This document shows, one piece after another, positions 36,338 to 46,651 of a stretch of 64,000 nt of DNA (position 1 is its first letter; every line of letters begins with the position of its first letter). Location of the stretch: assembly GCF_030817535.1 (NCBI RefSeq), contig NZ_JAUSZL010000002.1, positions 1,922,001 through 1,986,000 on the forward strand, given 5' to 3'. The notes beneath the pieces are model-generated. The model saw only the letters and a program-made list of their open reading frames with translations. It searched no databases and had not been told where the DNA came from. The translations under genes were made by a program, and so were the position numbers. Source of the stretch: Streptomyces sp. V3I8. GTDB lineage: Bacteria > Actinomycetota > Actinomycetes > Streptomycetales > Streptomycetaceae.

Positions 36338-36585
36338 CCCTCCCCCTCACCGATCACGTTGACCTGCAACGAGACCCGGGTGGCGCCCGCGTCCAGGGCC
36401 CGGCGCAGCAGCGCGTCGACCGCGGTGAGCACCGAGTCCGCGCCGCCCTCGGCGGTGTTCCCGAACGGGCCGACGTCCACCGCGTCCAGTTCCGCCCCCT
36501 CGATGACCTCGCGGGCGACCAGCGCGTGCGGCGGCGCCTCGTCGAGGTCGAAGGGTTCGGTCGTGAACTCCACTCTCAGTCGCAC
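36334..36585 (-). CDS. Small MTH1187/YkoF-like (thiamine-binding fold) protein
   Basis: The protein has 83 residues. The pattern MRLRVEFTTEPFDLDEAPPH, then VGPFGNTAEGGADSVLTAVDALLRRALDAGATRVSLQVNVI, follows the short MTH1187/YkoF ferredoxin-like family associated with thiamine binding. The glyoxylate carboligase at 39492 needs thiamine diphosphate, which may explain the neighbourhood; that link is inference. The gene is upstream of and coupled to the HTH regulator by a 4-nt overlap. Confidence 0.65.
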   Translation of the reverse strand: MRLRVEFTTEPFDLDEAPPHALVAREVIEGAELDAVDVGPFGNTAEGGADSVLTAVDALLRRALDAGATRVSLQVNVIGEGEG

Positions 36586-36686
36586 TGCGCCCCCATGACA
36601 TCGCTCCGCCCTGCGTCTCCCGGCGGCACCGGTCCGGCCGGCCGCAAGGTGACCCTAGCCCACCCCGCTTTTCCCGCCGACTCCTC

Positions 36687-36751
36687 TTGACAAGGTCGGC
36701 ACCCGCGGGCAGCCTTTCCATCAAGCAGAAAAGAATTTCCATCATACGGAA
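36687..36751 (+). promoter_or_regulatory. hyi promoter with tandem TTCC-N7-GGAA operator sites
   Basis: TTCCATCATACGGAA (36737-36751) is a full site, and TTCCATCAAGCAGAA (36716-36730) is a relative with one arm mismatch, centres 21 bp apart. A consensus -35 TTGACA is at 36687-36692; the sites would overlay the -10/start region. The same tandem arrangement precedes gcl. Confidence 0.65.
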
Positions 36752-36806
36752 TTAACGGAATCATCTGCGACGGACCCGCTCGACACGGAAGGGAGCGCCG
36801 ACCCAC

Positions 36807-37709
36807 ATGCCCGGTTTCTCGATGGATGCGGCCGCAGAGCAGCGCTTCAACGTCAACCTGTCGATCCTCTTCACGGAGCTCCCGCTCCTGGAGCGCCCCG
36901 CGGCAGCCGCGGCGGCGGGCTTCACCGCGGTCGAGTTGTGGTGGCCCTGGACCGACACCCCCACCCCCGCACGCGCGGAGCTCGACGCCCTGCGGAAGGC
37001 GATCGAGGACGCGGGCGTACAGCTCACGGGCCTGAACTTCTACGCCGGGCAGCTGCCCGGCCCGGACCGGGGCGCGCTGTCGGTTCCGGGCGAGGAGTCC
37101 GAGCGGTTCCGCGCGAACATCGACGTGACCGCGGACTTCGCGCACTCGTTGGGGTGCACGGCTCTCAACGCCCTGTACGGCAACCGCGTCGAGGGCGTCG
37201 ATCCGGCCGAGCAGGACGAACTCGCCCTGGAGAACCTGGTACTGGCGGCCCGCGCGGCCGACCGTATCGGCGCGGTCGTGCTGATCGAGGCCCTCAACGA
37301 GCCGGAGTCGCCGCGCTGCCCCCTGGTGAGCGCCCCGGCCGCGGTCGCCGTCGTCGACAGGGTCAACGAGGCGACGGGGCTCGGCAACGCCAGGTTCCTG
37401 ATGGACCTCTACCACCTGTCCATGAACGGCGAGGACCTCCCGTCGGTGATCGAGCGGTACGCCGCGCGGACCGGCCATGTGCAGATCGCCGACAACCCGG
37501 GCCGCGGCGCCCCCGGCACCGGCTCGCTCCCGCTGGCGGAGCTGCTCGGCCTGCTGCGCGAACAGGGGTACGAGGGCTGGGTCGGCCTGGAGTACAAGCC
37601 GGGCGACCGGCCGAGCGCCGAATCGTTCGCGTGGCTCCCGCGCGAGGCCCGCGCCGCCCGCCCCGCTCGCACCGCCCGCGCTTCCCGCACTCCCCGCACC
37701 GCTCGCTGA
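36807..37709 (+). CDS. hyi: Hydroxypyruvate isomerase
   Basis: The protein has 300 residues with a xylose-isomerase-like TIM barrel. Family blocks: RFNVNLSILFTELPLLERPA, AVELWWPW, LTGLNFYAGQLPGPDRGALS, ALNALYGNR, LIEALNEPE (metal/catalytic Glu), FLMDLYHLSMNGED (Asp, His), HVQIADNPGRGAPGTG, GWVGLEYKPGD. It interconverts hydroxypyruvate and tartronate semialdehyde in glyoxylate utilisation. It is followed 47 bp later by the reductase gene. GGAAGGGAG lies upstream of ATG 36807. The C-terminus ends in an Ala/Arg/Pro-rich tail (about 20 residues) absent from most homologues. Confidence 0.93.
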   Translation: MPGFSMDAAAEQRFNVNLSILFTELPLLERPAAAAAAGFTAVELWWPWTDTPTPARAELDALRKAIEDAGVQLTGLNFYAGQLPGPDRGALSVPGEESERFRANIDVTADFAHSLGCTALNALYGNRVEGVDPAEQDELALENLVLAARAADRIGAVVLIEALNEPESPRCPLVSAPAAVAVVDRVNEATGLGNARFLMDLYHLSMNGEDLPSVIERYAARTGHVQIADNPGRGAPGTGSLPLAELLGLLREQGYEGWVGLEYKPGDRPSAESFAWLPREARAARPARTARASRTPRTAR

Positions 37710-37756
37710 GCGGCAACCCCCGGACGTAGAACCGCAGTCAGAGAGGCACCCCCACC

Positions 37757-38671
37757 ATGAGCAACCCTGCCGACAGTTCCGGCACGCCCCGTCCGACGAT
37801 CGCCTGGATCGGCCTCGGCATCATGGGCTCCCCCATGTCGGAGAACCTGGTCAAGGCCGGGTACGACGTCACCGGGTTCACCCTGGAGCAGGACAAGCTG
37901 GAGCGGCTGACCGCCGCCGGCGGCACGGCGGCCGGCTCGATCGCCGAGGCCGTGCGGGACGCCGACGTCGTGATCACGATGGTGCCGGCCTCCCCGCAGG
38001 TCGAGGCCATCGCGTACGGGCCCGACGGCATCCTGGAGAACGCGCGTTCCGGCGCCCTCCTGATCGACATGTCCTCCATCACCCCCCAGACCTCCGTGGA
38101 CCTGGCGGCAGCGGCGAAGGACAAGGGCATCCGGGTCCTGGACGCCCCGGTGTCCGGCGGCGAGGCCGGCGCGGTCGAGGCCGTGCTGTCCATCATGGTC
38201 GGCGGCGAGCAGGCCGACTTCGACCGGGCCGGGCCGATCTTCGAGGCGCTGGGGAGGACCGTCGTGCTGTGCGGGCCGCACGGCTCGGGCCAGACCGTGA
38301 AGGCCGCGAACCAGCTGATCGTCGCGGTGAACATCCAGGCGTGCGCCGAGGCCGTGGTCTTCCTGGAGAAGTCGGGGGTCGACCTGCGGGCCGCCCTCGA
38401 CGTCCTGAACGGCGGTCTCGCCGGTTCGACCGTACTGACGCGCAAGAAGGACAACTTCCTCAACCGCGACTTCGGGCCGGGCTTCCGCGTCGACCTGCAC
38501 CACAAGGACATGGGCATCGTCACCGACGCCGCCCGCAACGTCGGCGCGGCACTGCCCGTCGGGGCCGTGGTCGCCCAGCTCGTGGCCTCGCTGCGCGCCC
38601 AGGGCGACGGCGGCCTGGACCACTCCGCGCTGCTGCGCGCGGTCGAGCGCCTCTCCGGCGCGCGGGTCTGA
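37757..38671 (+). CDS. glxR: 2-hydroxy-3-oxopropionate (tartronate semialdehyde) reductase
   Basis: The protein has 304 residues in the beta-hydroxyacid dehydrogenase family: Rossmann motif WIGLGIMGSPMSENLVKAG near the N-terminus, substrate motif DAPVSGGEAGA, catalytic Lys in GSGQTVKAANQLIVAVN, and a C-terminal KDNFLNRDFGPGFRVDLHHKD. It reduces tartronate semialdehyde to D-glycerate with NAD(P)H, the step after glyoxylate carboligase. It is probably co-transcribed with hyi under the operators at 36716-36751. Confidence 0.92.
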   Translation: MSNPADSSGTPRPTIAWIGLGIMGSPMSENLVKAGYDVTGFTLEQDKLERLTAAGGTAAGSIAEAVRDADVVITMVPASPQVEAIAYGPDGILENARSGALLIDMSSITPQTSVDLAAAAKDKGIRVLDAPVSGGEAGAVEAVLSIMVGGEQADFDRAGPIFEALGRTVVLCGPHGSGQTVKAANQLIVAVNIQACAEAVVFLEKSGVDLRAALDVLNGGLAGSTVLTRKKDNFLNRDFGPGFRVDLHHKDMGIVTDAARNVGAALPVGAVVAQLVASLRAQGDGGLDHSALLRAVERLSGARV

Positions 38672-39212
38672 CCGCCCGCCCCCGCAGACCCGGGCGGCGC
38701 CGGCGCCGACACCTGTCCTGTCGCGCCCGAGCGGCGGCGCCGCCCGGCACCAACTCCATGACGGCGCAAGGGATCCGGCGGGAGGTCGGATCCCGGGCGC
38801 ACCGCCCGTGCGGACCGTGGACCCGGATGAGGGGTGGTCCACGGGACGGCCGGGCAGGGCAGGGACCGCGGCGGTGTGCGAGCCAGTGCGGTGGTGAAGG
38901 TCCCGGGGCCCCTCCTCGACCTGAGGGGAGGACGGCTCCCGGTACCGTCGCGCCGCCGCGGTCCCGGCCCGGAACGTGCTCCGGAGCGCCGCGTACGGAC
39001 GGTCCCGTACGCGGCGCTCTTCGCCGTCCGTACGTACGCCGGTATGCGTACGCCGGCTACGGCACCCTCAAATCAACCTCTGAAGATGGTCCCGGGGGCT
39101 TCAACTCACCGCGCCGGAGGCACATTCTCAGCACATGGGGCCCGCCGGCACGGGGGCGGCGGGCCCCCTACGGGAACCACCGCGGGCCGGGCCTGAAACG
39201 GAGGTGGGACGC
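38672..39212. other. Non-coding stretch after the tartronate semialdehyde reductase gene
   Basis: No credible gene in about 540 bp. A long-arm inverted repeat (CCGGGCGGCGCCG at 38690-38702 with its complement at 38735-38747) follows the stop codon and may terminate the hyi operon. The rest holds several TACG-rich short palindromes (CGTACG, GTACGTAC around 38994-39050) without clear function. Confidence 0.5.
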
Positions 39213-39422
39213 ATGGACGACACGATCTCCGCGCTTCGGCGCGAGCCGTACGCGGCAGCGGTGTCGTGGAGCGGACCGCCCGCCGCAGGGACGGTCGCCG
39301 CGGTGACGGTGGCCGCGGTGACGGTCGCCGGGACGACGGTCGCCGTGCGCGGTGCACCGGTCGGGGGAGAGCACGGGGGCGCCGGACCGGTTCCGGGCCG
39401 CGGCGGGGGCGGCAGGCACTGA
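39213..39422 (+). CDS. Possible small protein (69 residues), unknown
   Basis: The ATG at 39213 has a strong GGAGGTGGGACGC before it, and the frame runs to a stop at 39422, right before a perfect hairpin terminator. The product starts MDDTISALRREPYAAAVSW and continues with Val/Ala/Thr repeats (AAVTVAAVTVAGTTVAV) that could form a membrane segment. I recognise no family. The good ribosome binding site and terminator favour a real gene; the simple repeat composition argues against it. Confidence 0.35.
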   Translation: MDDTISALRREPYAAAVSWSGPPAAGTVAAVTVAAVTVAGTTVAVRGAPVGGEHGGAGPVPGRGGGGRH

Positions 39423-39431
39423 ACACGGCGC

Positions 39432-39467
39432 GAGGCCCCCGTCCTGAGTCCTCAGGACGGGGGCCTC
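39432..39467. terminator. Perfect 16-bp hairpin, bidirectional terminator upstream of the gcl stop
   Basis: GAGGCCCCCGTCCTGA (39432-39447), loop GTCC, then the exact complement (39452-39467). It sits between convergent transcription from the hyi side and gcl. Confidence 0.85.
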
Positions 39468-39491
39468 GGCTCTGTCCGGGGAGTCCGGCGC

Positions 39492-41276
<1,785 letters not shown>

Positions 41277-41338
41277 TGCGTACTCCTGCTTCGGCCGTGG
41301 GATTCGGGCTCCCGTCGCGCCCCGCGGAGAGCTTCAAA

Positions 41339-41374
41339 TTCCGTATCGTGGAAAGTAACTTCTACTATCTGGAA
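41339..41374 (-). promoter_or_regulatory. gcl promoter tandem TTCC-N7-GGAA operator sites
   Basis: TTCCGTATCGTGGAA (41339-41353) is a full site; TTCTACTATCTGGAA (41360-41374) has one arm mismatch. The centres are 21 bp apart, and the better site is closer to the start, exactly as at hyi. The geometry resembles operators of IclR-type regulators such as AllR of the allantoin/glyoxylate pathway; no such regulator gene is in the window. Confidence 0.65.
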
Positions 41375-41539
41375 GCAATGTAGGTCGGGGGGCGGGGGGC
41401 GTCAAGAGCGCGCGGACGGCGCGCGGGGGTTGCGATCGCGGGGTGTCCGGGCGATTCACTGCCGGAGCGCGCGGTTCCGGAGGACGATGGAGAAGCCGTC
41501 CCCGTGTGGTGTCGGCGTCACGGTGTTCTGGAGAGGGTC

Positions 41540-42718
41540 ATGGCCGAGAGCGTGCCGGTCGTTTGTCCGGCCTGCCGGCGGGAGCATGTCTATGCGGCGC
41601 CGGCGTACCCGTGTGTGTGCGGGGCGCCGGTCGCGCCCCTGTTCGACGTGCGGGCCCGTCCCGAGTCCGTCACCCATCACACCTGGGACGAGGACTGGGT
41701 GACGATCCCCTGCACCGCCTGCGGACGCGCGGACCAGTGGCCCCGCCCGGAGCTCGGCTGCCCGTGCGGGACGCTGCTGCGGGTCCCCCTGGCGTACCCC
41801 GGGCCCGCCGGGCCCGATGACTCCGCCGAACCGGATGACCCCGCCGAACCGGATGAGGACGCCGAGTGCGCAGAGCACACCAGGTCCGGGGCGCGCGCCG
41901 AACCGGGGCCGGGGGCCGGGTTCAGCGGCCCCAGCGAGGTCGGCGGGCACGCCGCCGGTCCCGGAGCGGCGGCCCCGGACGCCGGCCACACGCCGAGGGC
42001 CGCCGGATCCGGAGCGGCCGACGCGCATGCCGGGGAAGCGCCCCGCCCCGCCGGCCACGGGAACGCACCCGACGCGGGCGGCGCGGACATACCCCGGGCG
42101 CGGCGCACCGGCGACACCGGTACGACCGATACCGGTACCGCCGGTTCAGGCGTCGAGCATGTGTCGCACGCCGCCGACTCCGACGCGGACGGCCCGGGCA
42201 GCGGGGGCGGCGGGGGCGGCCCCGGGAGCGGTGACACCGGAGCCGGCTCCGGCTCCGGCCGTGGGCGGCCGGTTCCGAGGCCGCGACGTCAGCGCCTTCC
42301 TGCCGCCGTTCCCCTCCCCCGCACCGAACCGGCGCCGCGCGCCGCGTTCCAGCCGGTGACGATACGGACGGCCCGTGACGCCGTCACCGCCGCCGCGCTG
42401 TACCTGCGCTGGCTCGGCTACCGGGACATCCGGCGGGCCGACCAGCGGCCGCCCTCCGGGATAGGTCTCGCGGCCCGCGGGATCGTCGCCCAGGTGGACC
42501 CGACCGTGCGCCCGGCCTCCCCGCGGGACGTGGAGTGCCTGTGGCTGACGGCGATGACGGAGTCCGCGGGCTGCGTCTACTTCTCCCTGGCCGGCTACGA
42601 GAAGGACGCCCGCACCTGCGCCGACTCGCTCGGCGTGCCCCTGTTCGTGCTGGACCTCACCGGCACCCCGCAACCGGCCAACAACCTCGCCGGCGAACTC
42701 GCCGAAAGCGGCGCCTGA
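41540..42718 (+). CDS. Zinc-ribbon protein with disordered linker and C-terminal nuclease-like fold, unknown function
   Basis: The protein has 392 residues from ATG 41540 (GGAGAGG upstream). The N-terminus (about 1-85) has four Cys pairs: VVCPACRREH, YPCVCGAPV, IPCTACGRAD and LGCPCGTLL, consistent with two zinc ribbons. A low-complexity linker of about 180 residues (Gly/Ala/Asp/Pro) follows. The C-terminal 115 residues (IRTARDAVTAAALYLRWLGYRDI, GLAARGIVAQVDPTVRPASPRDVECLWL, FSLAGYEKDARTCADSLGVPLFVLDL) have the helix-strand-strand order of Mrr/restriction-endonuclease-like proteins, with Asp in VAQVD. Nuclease activity is speculative because the usual PD-(D/E)xK set is incomplete. Confidence 0.7.
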   Translation: MAESVPVVCPACRREHVYAAPAYPCVCGAPVAPLFDVRARPESVTHHTWDEDWVTIPCTACGRADQWPRPELGCPCGTLLRVPLAYPGPAGPDDSAEPDDPAEPDEDAECAEHTRSGARAEPGPGAGFSGPSEVGGHAAGPGAAAPDAGHTPRAAGSGAADAHAGEAPRPAGHGNAPDAGGADIPRARRTGDTGTTDTGTAGSGVEHVSHAADSDADGPGSGGGGGGPGSGDTGAGSGSGRGRPVPRPRRQRLPAAVPLPRTEPAPRAAFQPVTIRTARDAVTAAALYLRWLGYRDIRRADQRPPSGIGLAARGIVAQVDPTVRPASPRDVECLWLTAMTESAGCVYFSLAGYEKDARTCADSLGVPLFVLDLTGTPQPANNLAGELAESGA

Positions 42719-42755
42719 TCCCCCAACTCGGCCCGAACCGCGCATACTTGATCCC

Positions 42756-43283
42756 ATGACCGTCAGAGCGGCCACATCCGCCGACCTCCCCGTCCTCCAG
42801 GACATCGAACGTGCCGCGGGCGAGCCGTTCCGCATCTTCGGGATGCCCGAGATCGCCGATGACGAGCCGCCCCCGCTCGACCTCCTGGAACGCTTCCGCA
42901 AGGCGGGTCACGCCTGGGTCGCCGAGGACTCCGCCGGCCGGCTCGTCGCGTACCTGATCGGCGAGCCCGTGGACGGCGCCTTCCACATCGAGCAGGTCTC
43001 CGTCCACCCGGACGCCGCGCACCAGGGCGTGGGGCGGACCCTGATCGCGTACGTCGCCGGGCGGGCGCGCCGGCAGGGACTGACCGGTCTCTCCCTGACG
43101 ACCTTCGCGGAAGTCCCCTGGAACGCCCCCTACTACGAGCGGCTCGGCTTCCGCGTCCTGGCCGAGCACGAACTCACCCCGGGGCTGCGCGGCATCCGCG
43201 CGGCGGAGGCCGAGAACGGCCTGGACCGCTGGCCCCGGGTCTGCATGTACCTGAGCACACAGCCGCCGGGACCACGCGCCTAG
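42756..43283 (+). CDS. GNAT-family N-acetyltransferase
   Basis: The protein has 175 residues. It has the acetyl-CoA binding segment HIEQVSVHPDAAHQGVGRTLIAYVAGRAR (V-x-x-x-x-Q-G-x-G) and the second-half strand LTGLSLTTFAEVPWNAPYYERLGFRVL. It transfers an acetyl group from acetyl-CoA to an amine, probably a small molecule; no substrate can be named. It lies 37 bp after the zinc-ribbon gene and its stop codon overlaps the end of the convergent NACHT gene by 4 bp. Confidence 0.9.
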   Translation: MTVRAATSADLPVLQDIERAAGEPFRIFGMPEIADDEPPPLDLLERFRKAGHAWVAEDSAGRLVAYLIGEPVDGAFHIEQVSVHPDAAHQGVGRTLIAYVAGRARRQGLTGLSLTTFAEVPWNAPYYERLGFRVLAEHELTPGLRGIRAAEAENGLDRWPRVCMYLSTQPPGPRA

Positions 43284-46200
43284 ACGGCAGGCGGCCCCGT
43301 CACGGCGCCCGGTTGCGGACGCCCCGGCCTTCCGTCCGCGTCTTCGTCCGCGTCGGCGTCTTCGTCCGCGTCCGCGTCCACGTCCGGGCACGCGCGGGGA
43401 GCCACCACGTCCGCCGTCCGCGCGCCCGCGAGCTGCGCCTGGAGCCGTTCGTGGCGGAACTCGAAACCCGCCCCCGACTGGCGCAGCACACCCCGCTGGT
43501 GCGCCTCCTCCAGGAACGCCATGAGCCGCCACGGCAGTTGCCCGGTCGCCGCCAGCCAGCAGCGCGCGACGACGTAACGGCCCCACGCGCTCAGCGCCAC
43601 CGCGGCCGTGCCCAGCGGCAGCCACAGCTGGGTGCCCAGATGCACGAGGCCGCCCCAGTCGCCGGGCGTCGCCACCACGGGCACGCACACGCACGCCACG
43701 AGCAGCGCGACCATGCCGCCGCGGGTCAGGGACGCGGTCCGGTCGGTGCGCAGCGAGAAGCCGGGACTGGCGGCCCGCATCAGGTCCGAGGGCACACTGA
43801 GCGCGCGGTACACCCCGCACACACAGCCGCCGACCACACCGATCAGCAGCCCCGAGACCAGTACGGGCGGCAGGTTGCGGGCCAGCACCCCCGCGGCCGG
43901 TCCCTGGGTGAGCCAGTCCCGGCCCTCGTCCGGCAGCACCGAGCGCAGGTTCGCCGGGCGCACCGTGATCGTGGCCGGTCCGGCGCCCGGGGTGATGAGC
44001 GCGACCACGTCGCCGTCGCGTGACGCGAAGACCGTCCGCCGTGAGACGAAGTCCACGCACCGCCGCCGGGGCAGCAGCGGCATGGTGCAGTTCGGCGGCC
44101 GTGCCGATCCGGCGTAGGCCACCGGGCGCGCCCCGTCGCCGGGCAGCAGCAGTCCGCCCCGCAGCGGCCGCTCCGTGACGGCGCTGCGCACCCCGGCCCG
44201 CTCGGCGAAGTGCCAGCCGCGGATCTCCTGGCCCGTCAGGTTCGTCGCCGTACGGGACTTGAGCGCGGTCACGGCGACCGCCGCGAACCCACCCGCCGTG
44301 CAGGAGGCGACCCCGATCAGCAGCGCGGTGGCGGTGCCCCGGACCGTGCCCGACACGAACCGGCGGGCGATCCGCCCCGCGCGCGGTGTCCCTGCCGTCT
44401 GCCCGCCCCCGCGCGTCCCGCTCGTCATCAGGGCCGTCCCCGCCGCCGCGCAGGTGGTGCCGAGCAGGACGGTCCAGGGGCTGCCGTCCCGGCCCAGCAG
44501 GGCGTCGCCCGCCGCGCCCGTGCCGCCCACCGCCAGCGCGGCCCCGCCCAGCCGGGCCGCCGCCCGGCTCATGGCCCCGCTCCAGGGCAGCCCGAGCGGG
44601 GTGGGCCGGCGGGAGAGCCCGGCGATCCCGAGGAACAGGGTGAACAGCTGCGAGAACAGGAACCCGGCGATCAGGTCAGGGATCCAGCCGTCGGTGACCC
44701 CGCCGAAACGGAAACCGAAGCGCAGGTCGTCGAAGTAGGCGTACGCCGCCCACAGCAGCGCGCTCAGCCCGGTCGTGACGAGGGCCTGCCGCCGGCGGAA
44801 GCGCCGGTCCGCGCCGCGCCGCCCGGGCGGCAGCAGGTACCGGACCCCGAACGCGAACCCCAGCGTCTGCCCGGCCAGCACCGCGGTCAGGGAGACCACG
44901 TCCTCCAGCCGGGTCAGGTCACCGGCGGCGCGCGCCAGGGTCACCGGCAGCAGCAGCACGGACAGGACGGCGAGGGCCAGCAGCCCCGGCGCGTACACCG
45001 CGAGCGTCCGCGGCAGCAGCGACTCCAGCTCCCACCAGGCGAGCCGGCCCGTACCGCGGCGCTGCAACGCCCGCGCCACCACGGCCAGCCGGCGCGTCGC
45101 GTCGGCGGCGGCGTCCGTCCCCGCGTCCGCGAACGCCGCGGGGACGAACGCCCCCAGGAGGTGCTCCTCGACCGCCGCCACCGTGGGGAAGCGCCGCCGG
45201 TCGAGCAGGGGCGCGGGGTCGCGGGCGGTGTCGCCGTAGACCGTGCGGGCCAGAGCGACCATGAGCGGGGTGGTGAGGGCCTTCGCCGCGGGCAGGTCCG
45301 GGCGTTCCTCCAGCGTGCGCAGCACCTGCGTCCACACGGTGCGCGGGGTGCCGTCCGCCGCCGGACGCAGGGGCCGTGCCGAGCGTTCCAGGTGGGCCCC
45401 GGCCCGTGCGAGGTCCAGGGGCCGCAGTTCCACCACCTCGGCCCCGGTGAGCACGTCGCCCTCGTCCACCGCGGCCGCCCAGGCGTCGGCCCGGCTGGTC
45501 AGCATCAGGGGCGCGCCCGGGTCGAGTTCGGCGTTGATGCGCTGTACGGCCGTCGCGTACGCGGACCGGGGCAGTTCGTCGAAGCCGTCGAGGACCGGCG
45601 CCACCAGCGCCGTGTCGACCAGCACGCGGGCCAGGGTGCGGCGGTCGTCCGCCAGGGCGGCCAGCGGCCGGTAGTCGGCGGCCAGCCGGTCCGCGAGCCA
45701 GGTGCGCAGCGGCGAGCGCAGCGGGTCCCAGGAGGCGAGCGGGAAGATCACCGGGACCGGGCCGCCCTCCCGGCGGGCGTCGAGCCGGTCGAGGACGTAC
45801 CGCATCGCGAACACGCTCTTGCCCGACCCCGGTTCGCCCAGGACCACGACGCGGCGACCGGGCGGGGCAGGGGCGGCCGCAGCAGCGGTGACAGCCACCG
45901 CAGTGGTGTCCGCGCCGGCGTCCGTCCGCGGACCCGGCAGCACGGCGCCGGACGGGATGTTGTGCGGGTGGTCGGCCAGGCGCCGGTCCGCGAGGCACCA
46001 GTCCACCTCCAGCGGCGCCGGGTCCTGGAGGCGCCGCAGCCGCGCCTCGGCCGCCCACTGCTCCCGTACGGCCTCGGCGAGCGACTCGACGGCCCGGCGC
46101 CGGTGCTCCCCGTCGCCGCCGTCCGGCCGGGGGCCGGTGTCGCCGCGCAGCACGTCCGCCAGGAGCGCCGCCACCGACATGAAGGCGCCGAGCGCCGTCA

Positions 46201-46330
46201 GCAGGACCCCGGCGGTGGCGGAGTCCTGCCACCAGAACCGCAGGATCGCCGCCATCGCCGCGAGCGCCACCGCGCACACGGCGAACCACAGGCGTCTGCG
46301 CGCCCCCGCCTCGTGCCATCCGACTCGCAT
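43280..46330 (-). CDS. Membrane-associated NACHT-type STAND NTPase
   Basis: The protein has 1,016 residues from ATG 46330 (GGGGAG upstream). Two N-terminal hydrophobic helices (about 13-31, 40-60) are followed by a NACHT domain: Walker A LGEPGSGKS (165-172), Walker B APVLDGFDELP (the DGFDEL form typical of NACHT), and PLMLTSRADAW (sensor). After about residue 430 come many hydrophobic segments (about eight or more), then a soluble C-terminal region rich in Asp repeats (DVDADADEDADADEDADG), encoded by a short tandem repeat. Such proteins are signal-transducing switches; several bacterial NACHT proteins defend against phage, but a sensor domain of that kind is not obvious here. No neighbouring defence genes are seen. 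Confidence 0.85.
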   Translation of the reverse strand: MRVGWHEAGARRRLWFAVCAVALAAMAAILRFWWQDSATAGVLLTALGAFMSVAALLADVLRGDTGPRPDGGDGEHRRRAVESLAEAVREQWAAEARLRRLQDPAPLEVDWCLADRRLADHPHNIPSGAVLPGPRTDAGADTTAVAVTAAAAAPAPPGRRVVVLGEPGSGKSVFAMRYVLDRLDARREGGPVPVIFPLASWDPLRSPLRTWLADRLAADYRPLAALADDRRTLARVLVDTALVAPVLDGFDELPRSAYATAVQRINAELDPGAPLMLTSRADAWAAAVDEGDVLTGAEVVELRPLDLARAGAHLERSARPLRPAADGTPRTVWTQVLRTLEERPDLPAAKALTTPLMVALARTVYGDTARDPAPLLDRRRFPTVAAVEEHLLGAFVPAAFADAGTDAAADATRRLAVVARALQRRGTGRLAWWELESLLPRTLAVYAPGLLALAVLSVLLLPVTLARAAGDLTRLEDVVSLTAVLAGQTLGFAFGVRYLLPPGRRGADRRFRRRQALVTTGLSALLWAAYAYFDDLRFGFRFGGVTDGWIPDLIAGFLFSQLFTLFLGIAGLSRRPTPLGLPWSGAMSRAAARLGGAALAVGGTGAAGDALLGRDGSPWTVLLGTTCAAAGTALMTSGTRGGGQTAGTPRAGRIARRFVSGTVRGTATALLIGVASCTAGGFAAVAVTALKSRTATNLTGQEIRGWHFAERAGVRSAVTERPLRGGLLLPGDGARPVAYAGSARPPNCTMPLLPRRRCVDFVSRRTVFASRDGDVVALITPGAGPATITVRPANLRSVLPDEGRDWLTQGPAAGVLARNLPPVLVSGLLIGVVGGCVCGVYRALSVPSDLMRAASPGFSLRTDRTASLTRGGMVALLVACVCVPVVATPGDWGGLVHLGTQLWLPLGTAAVALSAWGRYVVARCWLAATGQLPWRLMAFLEEAHQRGVLRQSGAGFEFRHERLQAQLAGARTADVVAPRACPDVDADADEDADADEDADGRPGRPQPGAVTGPPAV

Positions 46331-46651
46331 GCCGCCGCTCCCCCGTCGTCGGAAATCCTCGATCGCCCGACCCCCGAAGTGAACCCTTTTAGTCCGCGCG
46401 ACATCCGTGAACGGGCTGTTCAAGACACGTGTGGGTGAGCGCGTGGGTGCGTTCGGGGGGCGGTCGGGAGCGCATCGGGGCCTTCGACGCAGGGGTCAGG
46501 GGCATAAGCGGCGGGCATGGGCACGTACGGACGGCCCGCCCCGGGCCGCCGGATCCCAGGGCTCCGGCCGCTCCGGAACCCGCTGAAACCCCTGGACCCG
46601 CCGAAACCTCCAGGAGCATCTGCCCCTCTGGTTCTCCGGGCCTCTGGCCCG
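46331..46651. other. Intergenic region upstream of the NACHT gene
   Basis: No gene is supported in these 321 bp. TGAACGGGCTGTTCA (46408-46422) is a 5-5-5 inverted repeat about 80 nt upstream of the NACHT start and could be an operator; an AT-rich CCTTTTTAG stretch lies nearby. The remainder (46530-46640) has loose GGCCTCTGG/CTCCGG repeats. Confidence 0.5.
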
